A stretch of 64,000 nt of DNA from Enoplolaimus lenunculus (Eukaryota; Nematoda; Enoplea; Enoplida; Thoracostomopsidae). Below the pieces are notes generated by a model. That model was not told where the DNA came from. It did no database searches and saw only the letters and a list, made by a program, of their open reading frames with translations. Where the stretch lies: contig JASANG010002592.1 in the NCBI GenBank assembly GCA_030248215.1, positions 124,001-188,000 of the forward strand, written 5' to 3'. Positions 47,901-56,977 of this stretch are shown here, in pieces (position 1 is the first letter of the stretch; the number at the start of each line of letters is the position of its first letter). Both the position numbers and the translations under genes were made by a program.

Positions 47901-49123
47901 TTACCTTAAATTTACAACTCATATGAAATATGAAATTGAAAATATTCATTTGAGAAAGAGTTAATCGAAAAATTCTCAGTTAGTATCTTTAATGAAAAAA
48001 TTCTCAGTTAGTATCTTTAATTTACATTTTTGTGAGTTCGATCTGAACGTAGTTCAAAGTATGTGCGTTGCCAGTATAGAACGGTTATTTTATGAAATTT
48101 GATGCGTTTTCAACTGCTAGTGAGAAACTGTTTGGCATGCATCAAAACCCGAAATTACTTCTGTTAAAAGGTGCAAAAACATACATGAAGCAGTCGCTCT
48201 GGTGTCTGCTTTGACCCACTATCATCATGTGCGCCATGCCTGGGAGATGACCCTCGTGATGCGCTCGGTGATCGATGCCTGGAAGTTGAACGCTCATCGG
48301 GTAACAGCTGTTGACCATAACGGTCAAGAGTTTCAAGTGCGGCTGCAGAAGATGAAGGACGTTGAGGTGAAATACCTGAAAATATTGTGACCATGCAATT
48401 CTGTACAAAGTACGACAATCTTCTATTGTTAGAATACTTGTAATTTTTCCTCGATTGGGTGACTGAGATATGTGTTACACATCATTCTACGACGAGTTTA
48501 CTCGTGAGAAATTGGACAATGTCAAGCTACATGAAAACATATGAAAATCACAAACTTATGAAAAACGAAATAATAAATATATCCTCTAAAATACACAGCT
48601 ATTAAGTAGACAAAATTCGTCAACTTTTTCGTCAGACGCCCCGGTTGTAAACTGATGTGTTTACCAAACTTCGTTAACCCAACAAATTTGTATTGCTCAT
48701 GACTTCCCCTGATCATTTCATTTTTTGACGGCAGAAGGGGATCACATAGATCCGGTAACAAACTTTGCAGCAAAGTTAAAAAATTACATACCACTCGATG
48801 TATCGTGCGAAGCCCGGTAGCATAGTTGTATGGTGTTTTTTATTTTTAGGGACCACACAATTTTACGTACCAGGAGTAACCGGAGTATTACGGCCGCTAG
48901 CGCTGCCACCGCGTGCACTCCTCGTGAGCGTGGAAATGTGATGTCTTGAATTATCGTAGTCCCGATTTGTTCTCGACCTCGAAGGGTTGCCTTCAATTTC
49001 GTCGTCTGACTCCATTAAACCACCACCGACTGATCCACCGGACCGGTTCGCTTCGGCAGTGCTGATTTGATGACAAAGCTCGAATGCTTGACCAATATTG
49101 CGAACAACACGCATTGCTTGTGT
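38961..49123 (-). CDS. NOS1AP: NOS1AP/CAPON adaptor protein, C-terminal seven exons (partial gene)
   Basis: Seven exons (49123-48871, 48375-48185, 47142-46786, 45530-44736, 43710-43639, 42992-42870, 41996-38961) have GT-AG borders and agreeing phases and join into 4827 bases, 1608 residues plus stop. The first residues, TQAMRVVRNIGQAFELCH, match the end of the NOS1AP PTB domain (QAMRIVRTVGQAFEVCHKL in vertebrates). Residues 533-597 match its coiled coil (QLQLLRDQLAAE..ARLEAQAR.QQLL..NKELL...LVTRLQELE). Between them is a Ser/Gln-rich linker. Exon 7 adds a 1011-residue disordered tail with poly-Gln, poly-His and poly-Asn runs and a KKRRSRSP basic patch, ending SQKQ; no vertebrate-like EIAV PDZ ligand is seen. 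Known role of the family: PTB adaptor linking nNOS and Dexras/Scribble complexes; nematode DYC-1 works with dystrophin in muscle. The N-terminal PTB exons are missing from the window or unrecognised. Introns are 495-1255 bases. Confidence 0.9.
39305..39360 (-). repeat. Trinucleotide repeat encoding poly-Asn
   Basis: A GTT run turning into ATT on the plus strand, read as AAC/AAT codons on the coding strand, gives a run of about 17 Asn inside the last NOS1AP exon. Such runs usually vary in length between individuals. Confidence 0.9.
41979..42225 (-). repeat. Tandem duplication across the NOS1AP last-exon acceptor
   Basis: A unit of 131 bases occurs twice in tandem. Copy 1 begins GTAAGCTCATTCCAGG (41979) and copy 2 GTAAGCTCAATCCAGG (42110). 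Both go on to GATTGTATGT and CTTAATGTT before diverging. The unit includes the first 18 bases of the last NOS1AP exon and its splice acceptor, so a second decoy acceptor (CTTTTAG|ACGCC) lies at 42128/42127. The copies differ at many sites, so the duplication is old. Confidence 0.85.
42462..42600. mobile_element. Repeat family D fragment in NOS1AP intron
   Basis: TAGTGATCAGAATACGAGG, CGTCCTTATTTTGAGTCG and AGTCCATAAACGTCAATTAC match reversed family D. Lies in the intron between exon f and the last exon. Confidence 0.65.
42806..42842 (-). mobile_element. Repeat family D end next to a NOS1AP donor
   Basis: On the minus strand GCTGTAGTGACTCGAATACG then AGGGGTAAGCG, a family D terminus, starts about 28 bases after the donor of exon f. 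Confidence 0.7.
42870..42992 (-). CDS. NOS1AP: NOS1AP exon f: conserved coiled coil, second half
   Basis: Acceptor TTTTGTCTCAG, donor GAAACG|GTATGT, 123 bases, 41 codons in phase 0. Encodes ARTQQLLSANKELLTQV-TTLVTRLQELEISISG, matching the vertebrate ARVHQLLLQNKDMLQHI-SLLVKQVQELELKLSG. Directly continues the heptad pattern of exon e. Confidence 0.95.
43505..43592. mobile_element. Family E, diverged copy
   Basis: GGTGTCGCTATACTTGTGCG, CCGCACGGTGACGAACGG and GCGACAGACGGCGCC. Ends within 50 bases of the donor side of NOS1AP exon e. Confidence 0.6.
43639..43710 (-). CDS. NOS1AP: NOS1AP exon e: conserved coiled coil (24 codons)
   Basis: A 72-base exon with acceptor GTATTTTAG and donor GCACAA|GTAAGC. 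It encodes VSNAQLQLLRDQLAAETTAR-LEAQ, very close to the vertebrate NOS1AP segment VHLLKDQLAAEAAARLEAQ. This is one of the strongest family matches in the window and is too short to be found by length alone. Confidence 0.95.
44736..45530 (-). CDS. NOS1AP: NOS1AP exon d: Gln-rich region and start of coiled coil
   Basis: Acceptor GCTATTTCAG, donor ACTTCACAG|GTTAGC, 795 bases, 265 codons, phase 0 both ends. Begins RSGSPSSPVDQNRPS, carries a run of nine Gln after QP, and ends NLQLLRNQLEQAQQTSQ. That end corresponds to the QLLQQLLQQQQQQTQVAVAQVH segment just before the vertebrate NOS1AP coiled coil. Confidence 0.9.
45962..46082 (+). repeat. tRNA-like remnant
   Basis: CTGGTTCGATTCCAG is a perfect T-arm with a canonical B-box. 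Upstream GTTGTCTAGCAGCTTGG is only A-box-like and the acceptor stem does not pair. Lies in a NOS1AP intron. Confidence 0.45.
46786..47142 (-). CDS. NOS1AP: NOS1AP exon c: Ser/Thr-rich linker
   Basis: Acceptor TATATTTTCAG, donor AATTCG|GTAAGC, 357 bases, phase 0 at both ends (119 codons). Starts LDHGQLMYSSPGTDGD and includes a GGGGG run and a Ser/Thr-rich region. No recognised domain; kept because the frame is open across the whole exon and phases fit both neighbours. Confidence 0.85.
47810..47945 (+). repeat. tRNA-derived SINE-like element
   Basis: A head GAGAGCCCCCTCGGACTCG and AGCGTCAAGCT precede an A-box TAGCTGAGTGG (47848-47858) and a B-box-like GGGATCGAATCT (47890-47901). The same head plus boxes occur in reverse at 50130-50235, so this is a dispersed repeat, not a lone tRNA gene. 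A tRNA cloverleaf is not complete. Confidence 0.7.
47968..48021. repeat. Perfect tandem duplication, about 27 bases
   Basis: AAAAATTCTCAGTTAGTATC plus TTTAATG occurs twice in immediate succession. It lies just after the SINE-like element at 47810, perhaps its variable tail. Confidence 0.9.
48185..48375 (-). CDS. NOS1AP: NOS1AP exon b: Ser/Arg-rich linker
   Basis: Acceptor AATATTTTCAG; donor CTTCAT|GTATGT. Length 191; its first two bases complete the Gly codon split with exon a, giving TPVTPG-ISPQRPSS. Contains SRHRSPSASRGSSPRH, a low-complexity stretch with likely phosphorylation sites. Called on splice signals, phase and composition, since the family is not conserved here. Confidence 0.85.
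48871..49123 (-). CDS. NOS1AP: NOS1AP exon a: end of PTB domain
   Basis: Acceptor TTTCATTTCAG precedes ACA CAA GCA ATG; donor is CCTG|GTACGT. Encodes TQAMRVVRNIGQAFELCHQIS, the last PTB helix of the family, then an acidic and Ser/Arg-rich stretch. Length 253, entering in phase 0 and ending one base into a codon, which the next exon completes as Gly. Confidence 0.92.
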
Positions 49124-49239
49124 CTGAAATGAAACAAATAAAACTTGAAAAACTGCGAATACGAGTTAGTTTTGAAGCTAACTTCGGTGTACTGCACTAG
49201 ACCATGTATTTCTAGCCGCAGACTACCTGTGTCATAGTG

Positions 49240-49395
49240 TTGCGCTAAAGTTTTCTATACAACGCGCCGCTGCGCGTAACCGTCCGCTGCCGTACGACGC
49301 CTCAAGCCACGTCACGACGCTGTGCTTTACAGGAATTCTAGATGCGACGCGCTGCAACTTCTATCCGGCACCGCGCGTCTTATATGGGGAATCCC
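49240..49395. mobile_element. Family E, diverged copy
   Basis: GCGCTAAAGTTTTCTATAC, CGCCGCTGCGCGTAACCGTCC and GCCGTACGACGCC. GC-rich patch in the intron upstream of NOS1AP exon a, just past that exon's acceptor. Confidence 0.55.
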
Positions 49396-49462
49396 TTGTG
49401 GTTACCAGAGGTTTGATATAGAACATTGATTGTACCAAAATGCTGTATATACTTCATAGAAC

Positions 49463-49758
49463 CAAGAGTGCATGATTCCCTTTAACACCAGTATGCAACT
49501 GGGTACATTCTATGTAGAAAAGGGGGGTCAAAATCTTTATTGATGTTGAAATTCATGTGCTGTTTTCATATATTGAAAAGTGGTTCGCTTATGTTTTCGG
49601 TGTTGGCTGGCGGATACACGTGTAATCAACGTAAAATTAACCCCCACCCCCCAAAATGAGGTGGGGGTAGGATCAAAACGCAACGAGTGCTTGTAGATTT
49701 AGTTCCATGCAAAACAAGGCGTTTTGCATACTCTTGTTTAAGGGATCATCCACTCTTG
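49463..49758. mobile_element. MITE family C (CAAGAGTG ends)
   Basis: Begins CAAGAGTGCATGATTCCC and ends CATACTCTTGTTTAAGGG followed by ATCATCCACTCTTG, so the two ends are inverted. Interior is about 80% shared by eye with the copy at 60789-61129 (ATGCAACTGGGTACATTC, GTTGGCTGGCGGAT, AACGCAACGAGTGC). Lies in the intron upstream of NOS1AP exon a. Confidence 0.88.
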
Positions 49759-50129
49759 ATAGACCTAAGCATAATATCTGAAAATCGCAACCTTTTGCTT
49801 GAAGACTAAATAAATGTGGTCGCCGTCGCAGAAAATTTCGCTGTGAACTTTTTGCAAATGGAAACTTGAGAAAAGCCACAAAATTACTTTAAATATGTAC
49901 AACTGTTTAACGTATGGCTCATCCTGAGCTTAACAACAAGTTGTTTCGCTGAGAGTGACAATACTTCTATTTTACGAAGAACTCCAGAGCTGGAGAGTGT
50001 GAAGACATACTTCATACCTGTACATTCGCTACTGTTCCTAAACATGGCATCTTGAATTTAATCGGGCCTAAGGACTTTGATTTTTAGCCTTTTCTCACAT
50101 GAATATTTTCTATTTCTCCTGAGACCTAC

Positions 50130-50235
50130 TTTTATGCTAGGATTCGAACTTCAGAGACTGGAGTTTGAGGCGTATACCATCACCACTGAGCTATAGTAGC
50201 TTGACGCTCGTGCCTGAGGGGGCTCTCACGTCTTG
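50130..50235 (-). repeat. tRNA-derived SINE-like element, second copy
   Basis: On the minus strand GAGAGCCCCCTCAGGCACG, AGCGTCAAGCTACTATAGC, A-box TAGCTCAGTGG (50193-50183) and B-box AGTTCGAATCC (50149-50139). Box spacing and head match the 47.8-kb copy. Confidence 0.7.
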
Positions 50236-51236
50236 TGGTGATTTAGTACTATGTAACATGTTGCAATTGTTAAAAACGGTGCGATATATACTATTTAACG
50301 TATATACACTGCGCTGAGTTGCCTACAGGCAACTCAATGTGAGAAGGGGTTAATTTTATCACGGGCGACGGGCACTCCATATGAAGGAGGTGAGCTCAGC
50401 CCCCGAAAAAACTTCGACACATCACTAGAAAAGTTTTAGCCCCGCTTGTAAGCTTGTTATTTCAATCGCATGCCGCTCAATAAATTTTATTAACAAATTC
50501 GTTTTCGGTGCCGTCTGGCGCTGTATGGCAATTCGTATACGATGCCACACTTTGCTCACCGACAGCAAATATGCCTTCTTGCCGTTGGACAGTCTCAGAC
50601 GACACCGATTGGCAACCAACGGCGCGGACGTTACCGTAAGGCTTAGAATGGTCAAAATGCATTATACCAACCTAAGTGTATTAAAGTTGATTTACCCTTG
50701 TTTTCTACCATGCCCCATTAACGATCAACCCTTACTATTACCAGTATGCGTGTGTATATGAAAGTTTCTATCGTTCTGCCATATGTTACCATTTTTTCAA
50801 TCGGTACTATCTGGTTTTCCAAAACTTCACCCCCTGGAATACCTTCGCATTTAGCTTTGGATGAAAACGTACCATTATTCTTATTATTTTTTGACACCCA
50901 GAAACATTGTTATGGCATCATAAATCATATTTTACCATATATAATTTGTATAGGGTCAAAAGATTACGATGCAAAAACTTCAAGATTTGACCCTAATGCG
51001 AGCGCTACTAATGAGGCCAACGTTATTGAGTTGCCCTGCTTCCTGATATAAATTGAAAGAGGCAGGAATTTTTTTTTATTTTCGAACTTTGTCAAACAGC
51101 GAAAAACATCGTTGTGTCACGTTGACCTGACGAACAGCTTAAGTTAATAAATAAAACTGATTGGCGGTATTACACTGACGCATTATATGCTGCCTACAAG
51201 CCGTAAAACTATAACTAATACAACTTTCACAATTAG

Positions 51237-51415
51237 GGTCGGCGTTAGGATAGTCGGAACGACCCCCAAACCGGTCAGAGCGGGGTCCCAAGAAAATGTT
51301 TCACAACTCTGTTACTTCGCTCCGCGAAAACATTTTAGTTTGCCAAGATGGGGCACTTCAAGGTTCGAGCTCCCCAACTGGGGTTTAGTTGGCGCTTCCA
51401 CCGGCAAAGTCCACA
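51237..51415. mobile_element. Repeat family K
   Basis: GGTCGGCGTTAGGATAGTCGG, AACCGGTCAGAGCGGGG, AACATTTTAGTTTGCCAAG, ACTGGGGTTTAGTTGGCG and CTTCCACCGGC. The same order and orientation recur at 53826-53996. The ends are loosely inverted (GTCGGCG/CGCCGG). Confidence 0.75.
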
Positions 51416-51637
51416 ATATAATGCGTACACCAGGTAAGTTTTCAGGAGGCAGTGTCGTGGACACTGAAACTTTATTTAATTCAGTGTCCGGGATACTGAA
51501 GCTTTTTGGCTTCAGGGTCCATAACGCCACGCCCTCAAATGTTAGATAGTTTACACATGATATTGTGGAAGTCAAGTTAATACTGAACCATACAGATTAT
51601 AGAGCACCGTCACGAAAGTTTGAGTGCTTTTGCAGCG

Positions 51638-51705
51638 TGTCTTGAAGTCACGACGGTATGGATTACCGAGCCCCTGCGCTAACCACTGAGCTACGTAGTA
51701 CCGTA
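51638..51705 (-). repeat. tRNA-like remnant
   Basis: Minus strand GTAGCTCAGTGGTTAGCGC is an excellent A-box and D-arm. The B-box is weak (GTGACTTCAAGAC). Probably a decayed SINE or tRNA pseudogene. Confidence 0.5.
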
Positions 51706-53621
51706 AGTTGTGTCGGCTGTATATTAGCACACTTCTTCGTTTCAATTCAGAATTATTCTGTGGAGCCGTTGAAGAAATGCTCTAACTGATAATTGAAAAT
51801 TCAAATTAATGCTTTAAACTCAATAAATTGCGCAAAAGCAATTTTCAATAAAACTTAAATAAACTACTACAGATCAATTGACAGCATTACAATATATAAC
51901 CATTTAAATCACATTTACTGAGCTGCACGTCTGATAACTTAAAATTGAAACATTATCTACCAACAGAAGTTCATGATTGCAGACTGCCAAAAAATCTGCT
52001 AATTCATTGGTTCCGTATTGCAAATATGTACATCCCCACGTGTGATAAAATTGATATTAACATTCTTTGGATCAATAGAAAACTTAATTGATTGGTAAGA
52101 GAGAGGGCCTGAAGAGGCATATAGCTTCAAAAATAACGTTGCACTATTTGCATATAGTGTGGTTGATTACACCCTTGCAAGGTACGGCGCGAAAGAAAAA
52201 TGTCGTTATGGGGTTGTTTAGGATGAAATATGGCTTGAAAATATTTTATGGAACGACCACAGATCTTGAGGAGTATGCTTTCCAGATAACTTACAACTGG
52301 TCAAGCTGAGCACCTCAAATATACTTGGTGAAAATTTCTTGAAAGTTCCAATTTTGTATAGAGACTCGAATGGCTCCGCATGCACACCGTTTTGGTACGT
52401 CTGCCAAGTGAACTGGTGATTAACAAACATTGCCTCCGTACGCTCAAATCTAAGTCCGTCGTGAAATTTGTTTACGCAAGAACTAAATTTTGGTATAGCA
52501 GATGCGTAGGTTGCTCACTTTGGTAAATGGGCTAAAAAGTTTCAAGAAGGCAACCATTATAGTTTTCGATGACCTACAAACAAGGCTAAGAATTTTCTAG
52601 GGGGTCAGAATTTTTCCAGGTGGGCCTGAGTTCCCCCGCCTTACCTCTGGCTATGGGCAAATGATATAGGCGTAAACACAAATGCACCGAATTTTTTTGC
52701 GGAGTTTCATTTCTTTTGGTTTAAAAATTGAATATATCTTTAATCACATTTATTGACATTCGGAGACCCCTCAAAGTGACTAAGATGGACCACTTGCGCA
52801 TTAGGCACGGTACTAAACAGATCGAATTGTCATATTCCTTTGACTCAGCAAACACTGTGATTCATGAGCATTTAAAACAATTTAGGGTAGGGAAATTTGA
52901 TTGACACCAATGGTGTATACCAGAGTAAGGATAAAGATAATATATACCTCCTGTCCAAAGTTCTGGAGATTCAAAAATGAACCATGAAAGTATTTCTTTC
53001 GGAAACGAAATCCAGGCCAAGCAACTAATTGACACACTTAGACGTAAAATTAATTTTCATTGATTGATTTGAGTATACATAATTGTGTTCTATTACAAAA
53101 CGAACAATTCTAAAATAAAGCGCCTTAGAAGATCGTCCAATGCAGCCCAGGGGCCAAACGAACAATTTCTGATGTGAGGCATTAAAGACGATTTTTTTCC
53201 AAAAACTTGCAATCCCAGAATGAGAGGTAAATTAGAGCCCAATATGTAACCATATAATGAAAGAACCTTAAATTCTTCAGTGAAATGCACTCTTCTCTTA
53301 ATAAGCGGCAGAATTCACGAATTAGCTAATATAGCAAACCTGTGTTGATGCCGAAATCCTGCCAAGACTTCCAGGATCCAGCTAAATGTGTCCAAGAGAG
53401 GTGACTTGCAGATAGCTGACTTTTTAGCTCAATAAACAGATTGATACCCACCTGAAAAACACATTAAAGGTTCGCCTTGCTCGAAAAAATTCTAGGACTG
53501 CCCGAGGATCCAACAGAGTAATCTAAACGTTTAACAATGATCACTTTCTTGTCCATCCATACATTTCAAGCCAGATATATGCTCTATTCATTGTACTCTG
53601 CATACTTTATAAAGACCATTG

Positions 53622-53790
53622 TAGTGACTGGAATAACAGGGGTAGATGAGTCTGGGGTCCTTATTTTGAAGTCTGAATCAATAGTAGTCCATAACCGTAA
53701 TTAGAATCCGTATTCCGGTAGAGTCCGGAATCTACGATTTATATTAAGTCCATAATGTGAATTACCATAATTTGATTACGCAAATGCTTC
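53622..53790. mobile_element. Repeat family D copy, reversed
   Basis: TTGTAGTGACTGGAATAAC, GGGGTCCTTATTTTGAAG and AGTCCATAACCGTAATTAG are the reverse order of family D. It sits in the interval between the 54.2-kb candidate exon and exon a. Confidence 0.7.
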
Positions 53791-53825
53791 TTAGACGAAA
53801 TCCAAACAAAGTTCGGCATGTTACC

Positions 53826-53996
53826 AAAGCCGACGTTAGGATAGTCGGCAACCGCAAATAGGTCTGACGGGCCCACTAAAACGTTTCACAGCTCAATAAC
53901 GTCGCTGTCCGTGAAAAAATTTAGTTTACCAAGATGGGCCCCACCCAGGGCCGAGCTACACCCAATTGGCGGGTTAGGGCGTTTCCGCCGGCACTG
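53826..53996. mobile_element. Repeat family K copy
   Basis: AAAGCCGACGTTAGGATAGTC, AAATAGGTCTGACGGGCC, AATTTAGTTTACCAAGATGGG and GGGCGTTTCCGCCGGCAC. About 170 bases, direct repeat of the 51.2-kb copy. Confidence 0.75.
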
Positions 53997-54094
53997 TATG
54001 TTACCTATATTTATAGCAGTACACTCTAGTCTCAAAAAGATATTCCTAAAGCAACATACTCAAATCATAGACAATGGCATATAGAAAGGTGTGG

Positions 54095-54186
54095 GCTCCG
54101 AATAAAACAAAGCAAAGGAGGGTGCCCTCTGCAAAGGCAAAACAAATATCAGTCAACCCAATTCTTATTCGAGTCACTACAGTGGC
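54095..54186 (-). mobile_element. Repeat family D2 element next to candidate exon donor
   Basis: On the minus strand CACTGTAGTGACTCGAATAA, then GACTGATATTTGTTTTGCC and GCAGAGGGCACCCTCC. The same order occurs at 59262-59350, 61560-61640 (reversed) and 63482-63545. Begins about 8 bases after the donor of the 54.2-kb exon. Confidence 0.75.
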
Positions 54187-54193
54187 AACAAAC

Positions 54194-54448
54194 CTCTAAA
54201 CCAGGTTCGTCCCCTGTGACTCGTGTCAAAATTTGTTGTTGCGTTGGCTGTGTTCCAGAAGTACTCGGTGTAGTACTTAAAGCATCCGATATAGTGGTGT
54301 CTAAAGTTCCTCGTTGTTGTGATGAGCCAGGTAAGGCGGATTGATATCGACCTGCACGTGTAAATTTAGGTATAACTGGTTCATCAGTCGAATGTCGTTT
54401 TGACATAAGTCGCAAATAATAGAACTGTATATCTTCATCTTCGGCCAT
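54194..54448 (-). CDS. Candidate first exon (possible PTB-less NOS1AP isoform)
   Basis: A coding-like stretch on the NOS1AP strand. ATG at 54448 (context TCTCAATGG) opens 85 codons, MAEDEDIQFYYLRLMSKRHS onward, to a donor GAG|GTTTGT in phase 0. It is phase-compatible with exon a at 49123. The sequence is Ser/Thr/Gln-rich later on (SALPGSSQQRG, STTPSTSGTQP), like the NOS1AP linker. No strong upstream acceptor is visible, which suits a first exon. I do not recognise the peptide. If used with exon a it would skip most of the PTB domain, as vertebrate short NOS1AP forms do. It could instead belong to another gene or be chance. Confidence 0.4.
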
Positions 54449-55101
54449 TGAGATGAAAGTTGTTGTAGTCTTTGATAGGAACTCGGGACAATTTTTGACA
54501 GTAATATCCACCAAATGCGTTATATATGTTAGAAATCACAATAAAACACAACGTAGCATGGATTAAAGTTGGCGAAACTGCAAATAGTTCAGCATAACAC
54601 GAATGGCGTAGACAGGAATACAGGGACAAAACAGTGTATGCAACAGCATTACAGCGATTTTTAGTTGTCGCAATTAAGCTTAAACAACAATGCTCAATGA
54701 ATCTAGTAATCTTCATTTAATAACCATTAATAAGCGGTCTAATATATGATTGATTTTTAGTTTCTGGAAATATATAAATATATAAAATAAATATTCAATT
54801 TCAGAGATATTTAGCATTAAGACAACTGCAATCCGTTACCAAATTTTTTTATGCGAACAGAAGCCCACTACGTCTTGGCCTTAACCTTGAAATGATGTTA
54901 CAATTTGTGACTTATCATTACAATTAAATCTTGAACACAGAAATGATACGTGAGTGGTAACTTTTCGTGTGACGAAACTTTTATATATTTACAAAATCAG
55001 TAACTTTTACTATTGTTTTTAGGCGGAAAATTTGTCCGGTGGGATAGATTAAAACGAGCGATCGACTTTCCTGTAACGCCAGTAGGTATATAGCTGTATA
55101 A

Positions 55102-55439
55102 CAGGGTGTAACCACAGGTGAAAAATAACGGAGCGGGAACCGGAGGTCAACGATACTTGCCGGCGCCGGAGGTGTGGCGAAATTAGGTGGTAAAAGTGAT
55201 GGTTAATTAGTTAATTTTAGCCAATATCTGTAATATGTTGTTAAGTTGTCCGGTTTTACGCTACTTTTCTGCGAAATTTCGGAAATCCTTTCCTTAAAAT
55301 TGCGACAAAAGTAAAACGAAACGCGCTAAACACAAAAATATTGCAAAATTATGTAAAATTTTACTACCGAAATTGAAGCAACCTCCGGCAAAAATTCTAC
55401 CGGAGCCGGAGTCGGAAGCAGACCTCCGGTTGTACCCTG
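55102..55439. mobile_element. MITE family G copy with near-perfect target duplication
   Basis: CAGGGTGTAACCACAGG at one end and GACCTCCGGTTGTACCCTG at the other. Flanks are CTGTATAA (55094-55101) and GTGTATAA (55440-55447), seven of eight bases equal, as expected from hAT-type insertion. Confidence 0.9.
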
Positions 55440-55447
55440 GTGTATAA

Positions 55448-56977
55448 GCTTGCGCTTCCGCGTTCAAAAATAACGTATATATACTGTCATGACACTGAAA
55501 TTGTCATTCATATATTAAGTTTTGAAAGCTAAAAGTGTTCACTGTGCGTAATAATATGCAAACAACTTTTTTGAGAAACAAATTTTGATTTTTAATCTTA
55601 TATAAGCGGCATCGTTTGGCATTGCTTCAGGAGCGCAAATGGTTCAAAATAGCACAAAATATACAATTATTTTTTGGACAAATTTTGACGCGTAAAAAGT
55701 AAAAATTGGCGATATGCGGCATATTTCGAAAAAATAAGATTTTTCCACTATATGACAATGACAACCCAGTCTATGTATGACTCGAACAATTATGACATAT
55801 TGATGTAATATTGCCTATATACCACAATATTTTTTGAGCGATGGGCGCGATGAAAGGGCTAAAATGTATTTATAGAAACGCCAAAATTGGAACTTTTCAC
55901 AGCCGTTTTCCCAGCTACACCCTGTAACTGCCGCATAAACTTATGCTCGCAGCTCTACACTACACGAATAATTGGTAACAAATACGCATGTTGTTGCACT
56001 CGGTTCGCCGCAGCATAAAAATTGTTCGTCTTATTTATTATTGCAATAAATACGGTATATATAATTGTCGTTTGAGCCCTACATATAATTCATTTTAAAC
56101 ACGAAATAAATACATAACCCTGAGCTAAACGGAAATATGACATAAAGCCATTGAGACAAAAATATTCTTTTTTAGCTTCTAATCAAGGAAAAATACTCAG
56201 TCATCATAAATTACACTGCATATTTTGTCGTTTCTCGTAATTGTCTATAATAATTGTGCCAAATATATTGGCAATATATCGGGGATTTCTACCTCAATAA
56301 TTGCTTTATTTTTGACAATGCACACACAACATCAGTATGGTGTATAAACGGAAATTTTTTCAGTTTATGTGATTATATTTGGTTGTTGTTTGCATTATTG
56401 AGAAAGTCGATTGTGTGCTCAACAGAAGCGCCATCTTTTATATGGCAACCGAAGCATGGAAAATAAACATATATTGACAAATAGTAAAATAAACACAAAG
56501 TTTAAAGCTATGCAAAAAAACGCAAATAAGGTTGGCGAGCCCACCTTTGTAGTGACAGCGTAACGCAGATTGCATTTTCTGTATAAAGAAACCAAGACGC
56601 ACACAATTAGGTTGTTTTTTAAAGAAAGGGTTACCGTATTGACGTCAGAGACTCAGCGCTGCAATACACCACATTAGCCAGCCCGCCTGCAAACTAATAA
56701 ACTGTAGCGAATCGCGTAATTATTGTCATTGTAAATGTTCGAATTCAATTTTGGTTGTTGCTAAACAGGTATACAAAATTGGCTTCAAACACACAAAACG
56801 GAACTTTGTTGAACTGTGATAAAATTCAAACACGCACGAGTATGCTCGACAGTTATGATATGTGAGTGGGCATCCCAATGGGAAACTACATCACGTGCGG
56901 GGTGGGTTGTGGTGATAATAATTCAAAATTTTCGGAAATCTCCACCCCGGTGCGGGCTTGAAAATTTTACCATTCAC
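55448..56977. other. Non-coding stretch
   Basis: No gene or repeat boundary recognised; frames are 70 codons or shorter. If the NOS1AP PTB exons lie to the right, this would be intron or upstream sequence. Confidence 0.5.

Noticed and set aside
49791-49879. Possible PTB exon ending VFKQK before a GT
   Set aside because: The final VFK-K resembles the family's CNVFKSKKK just before exon a, but the preceding residues lack the SYIARDG-like motif, the donor is weak (GTTGCG) and no acceptor is seen.
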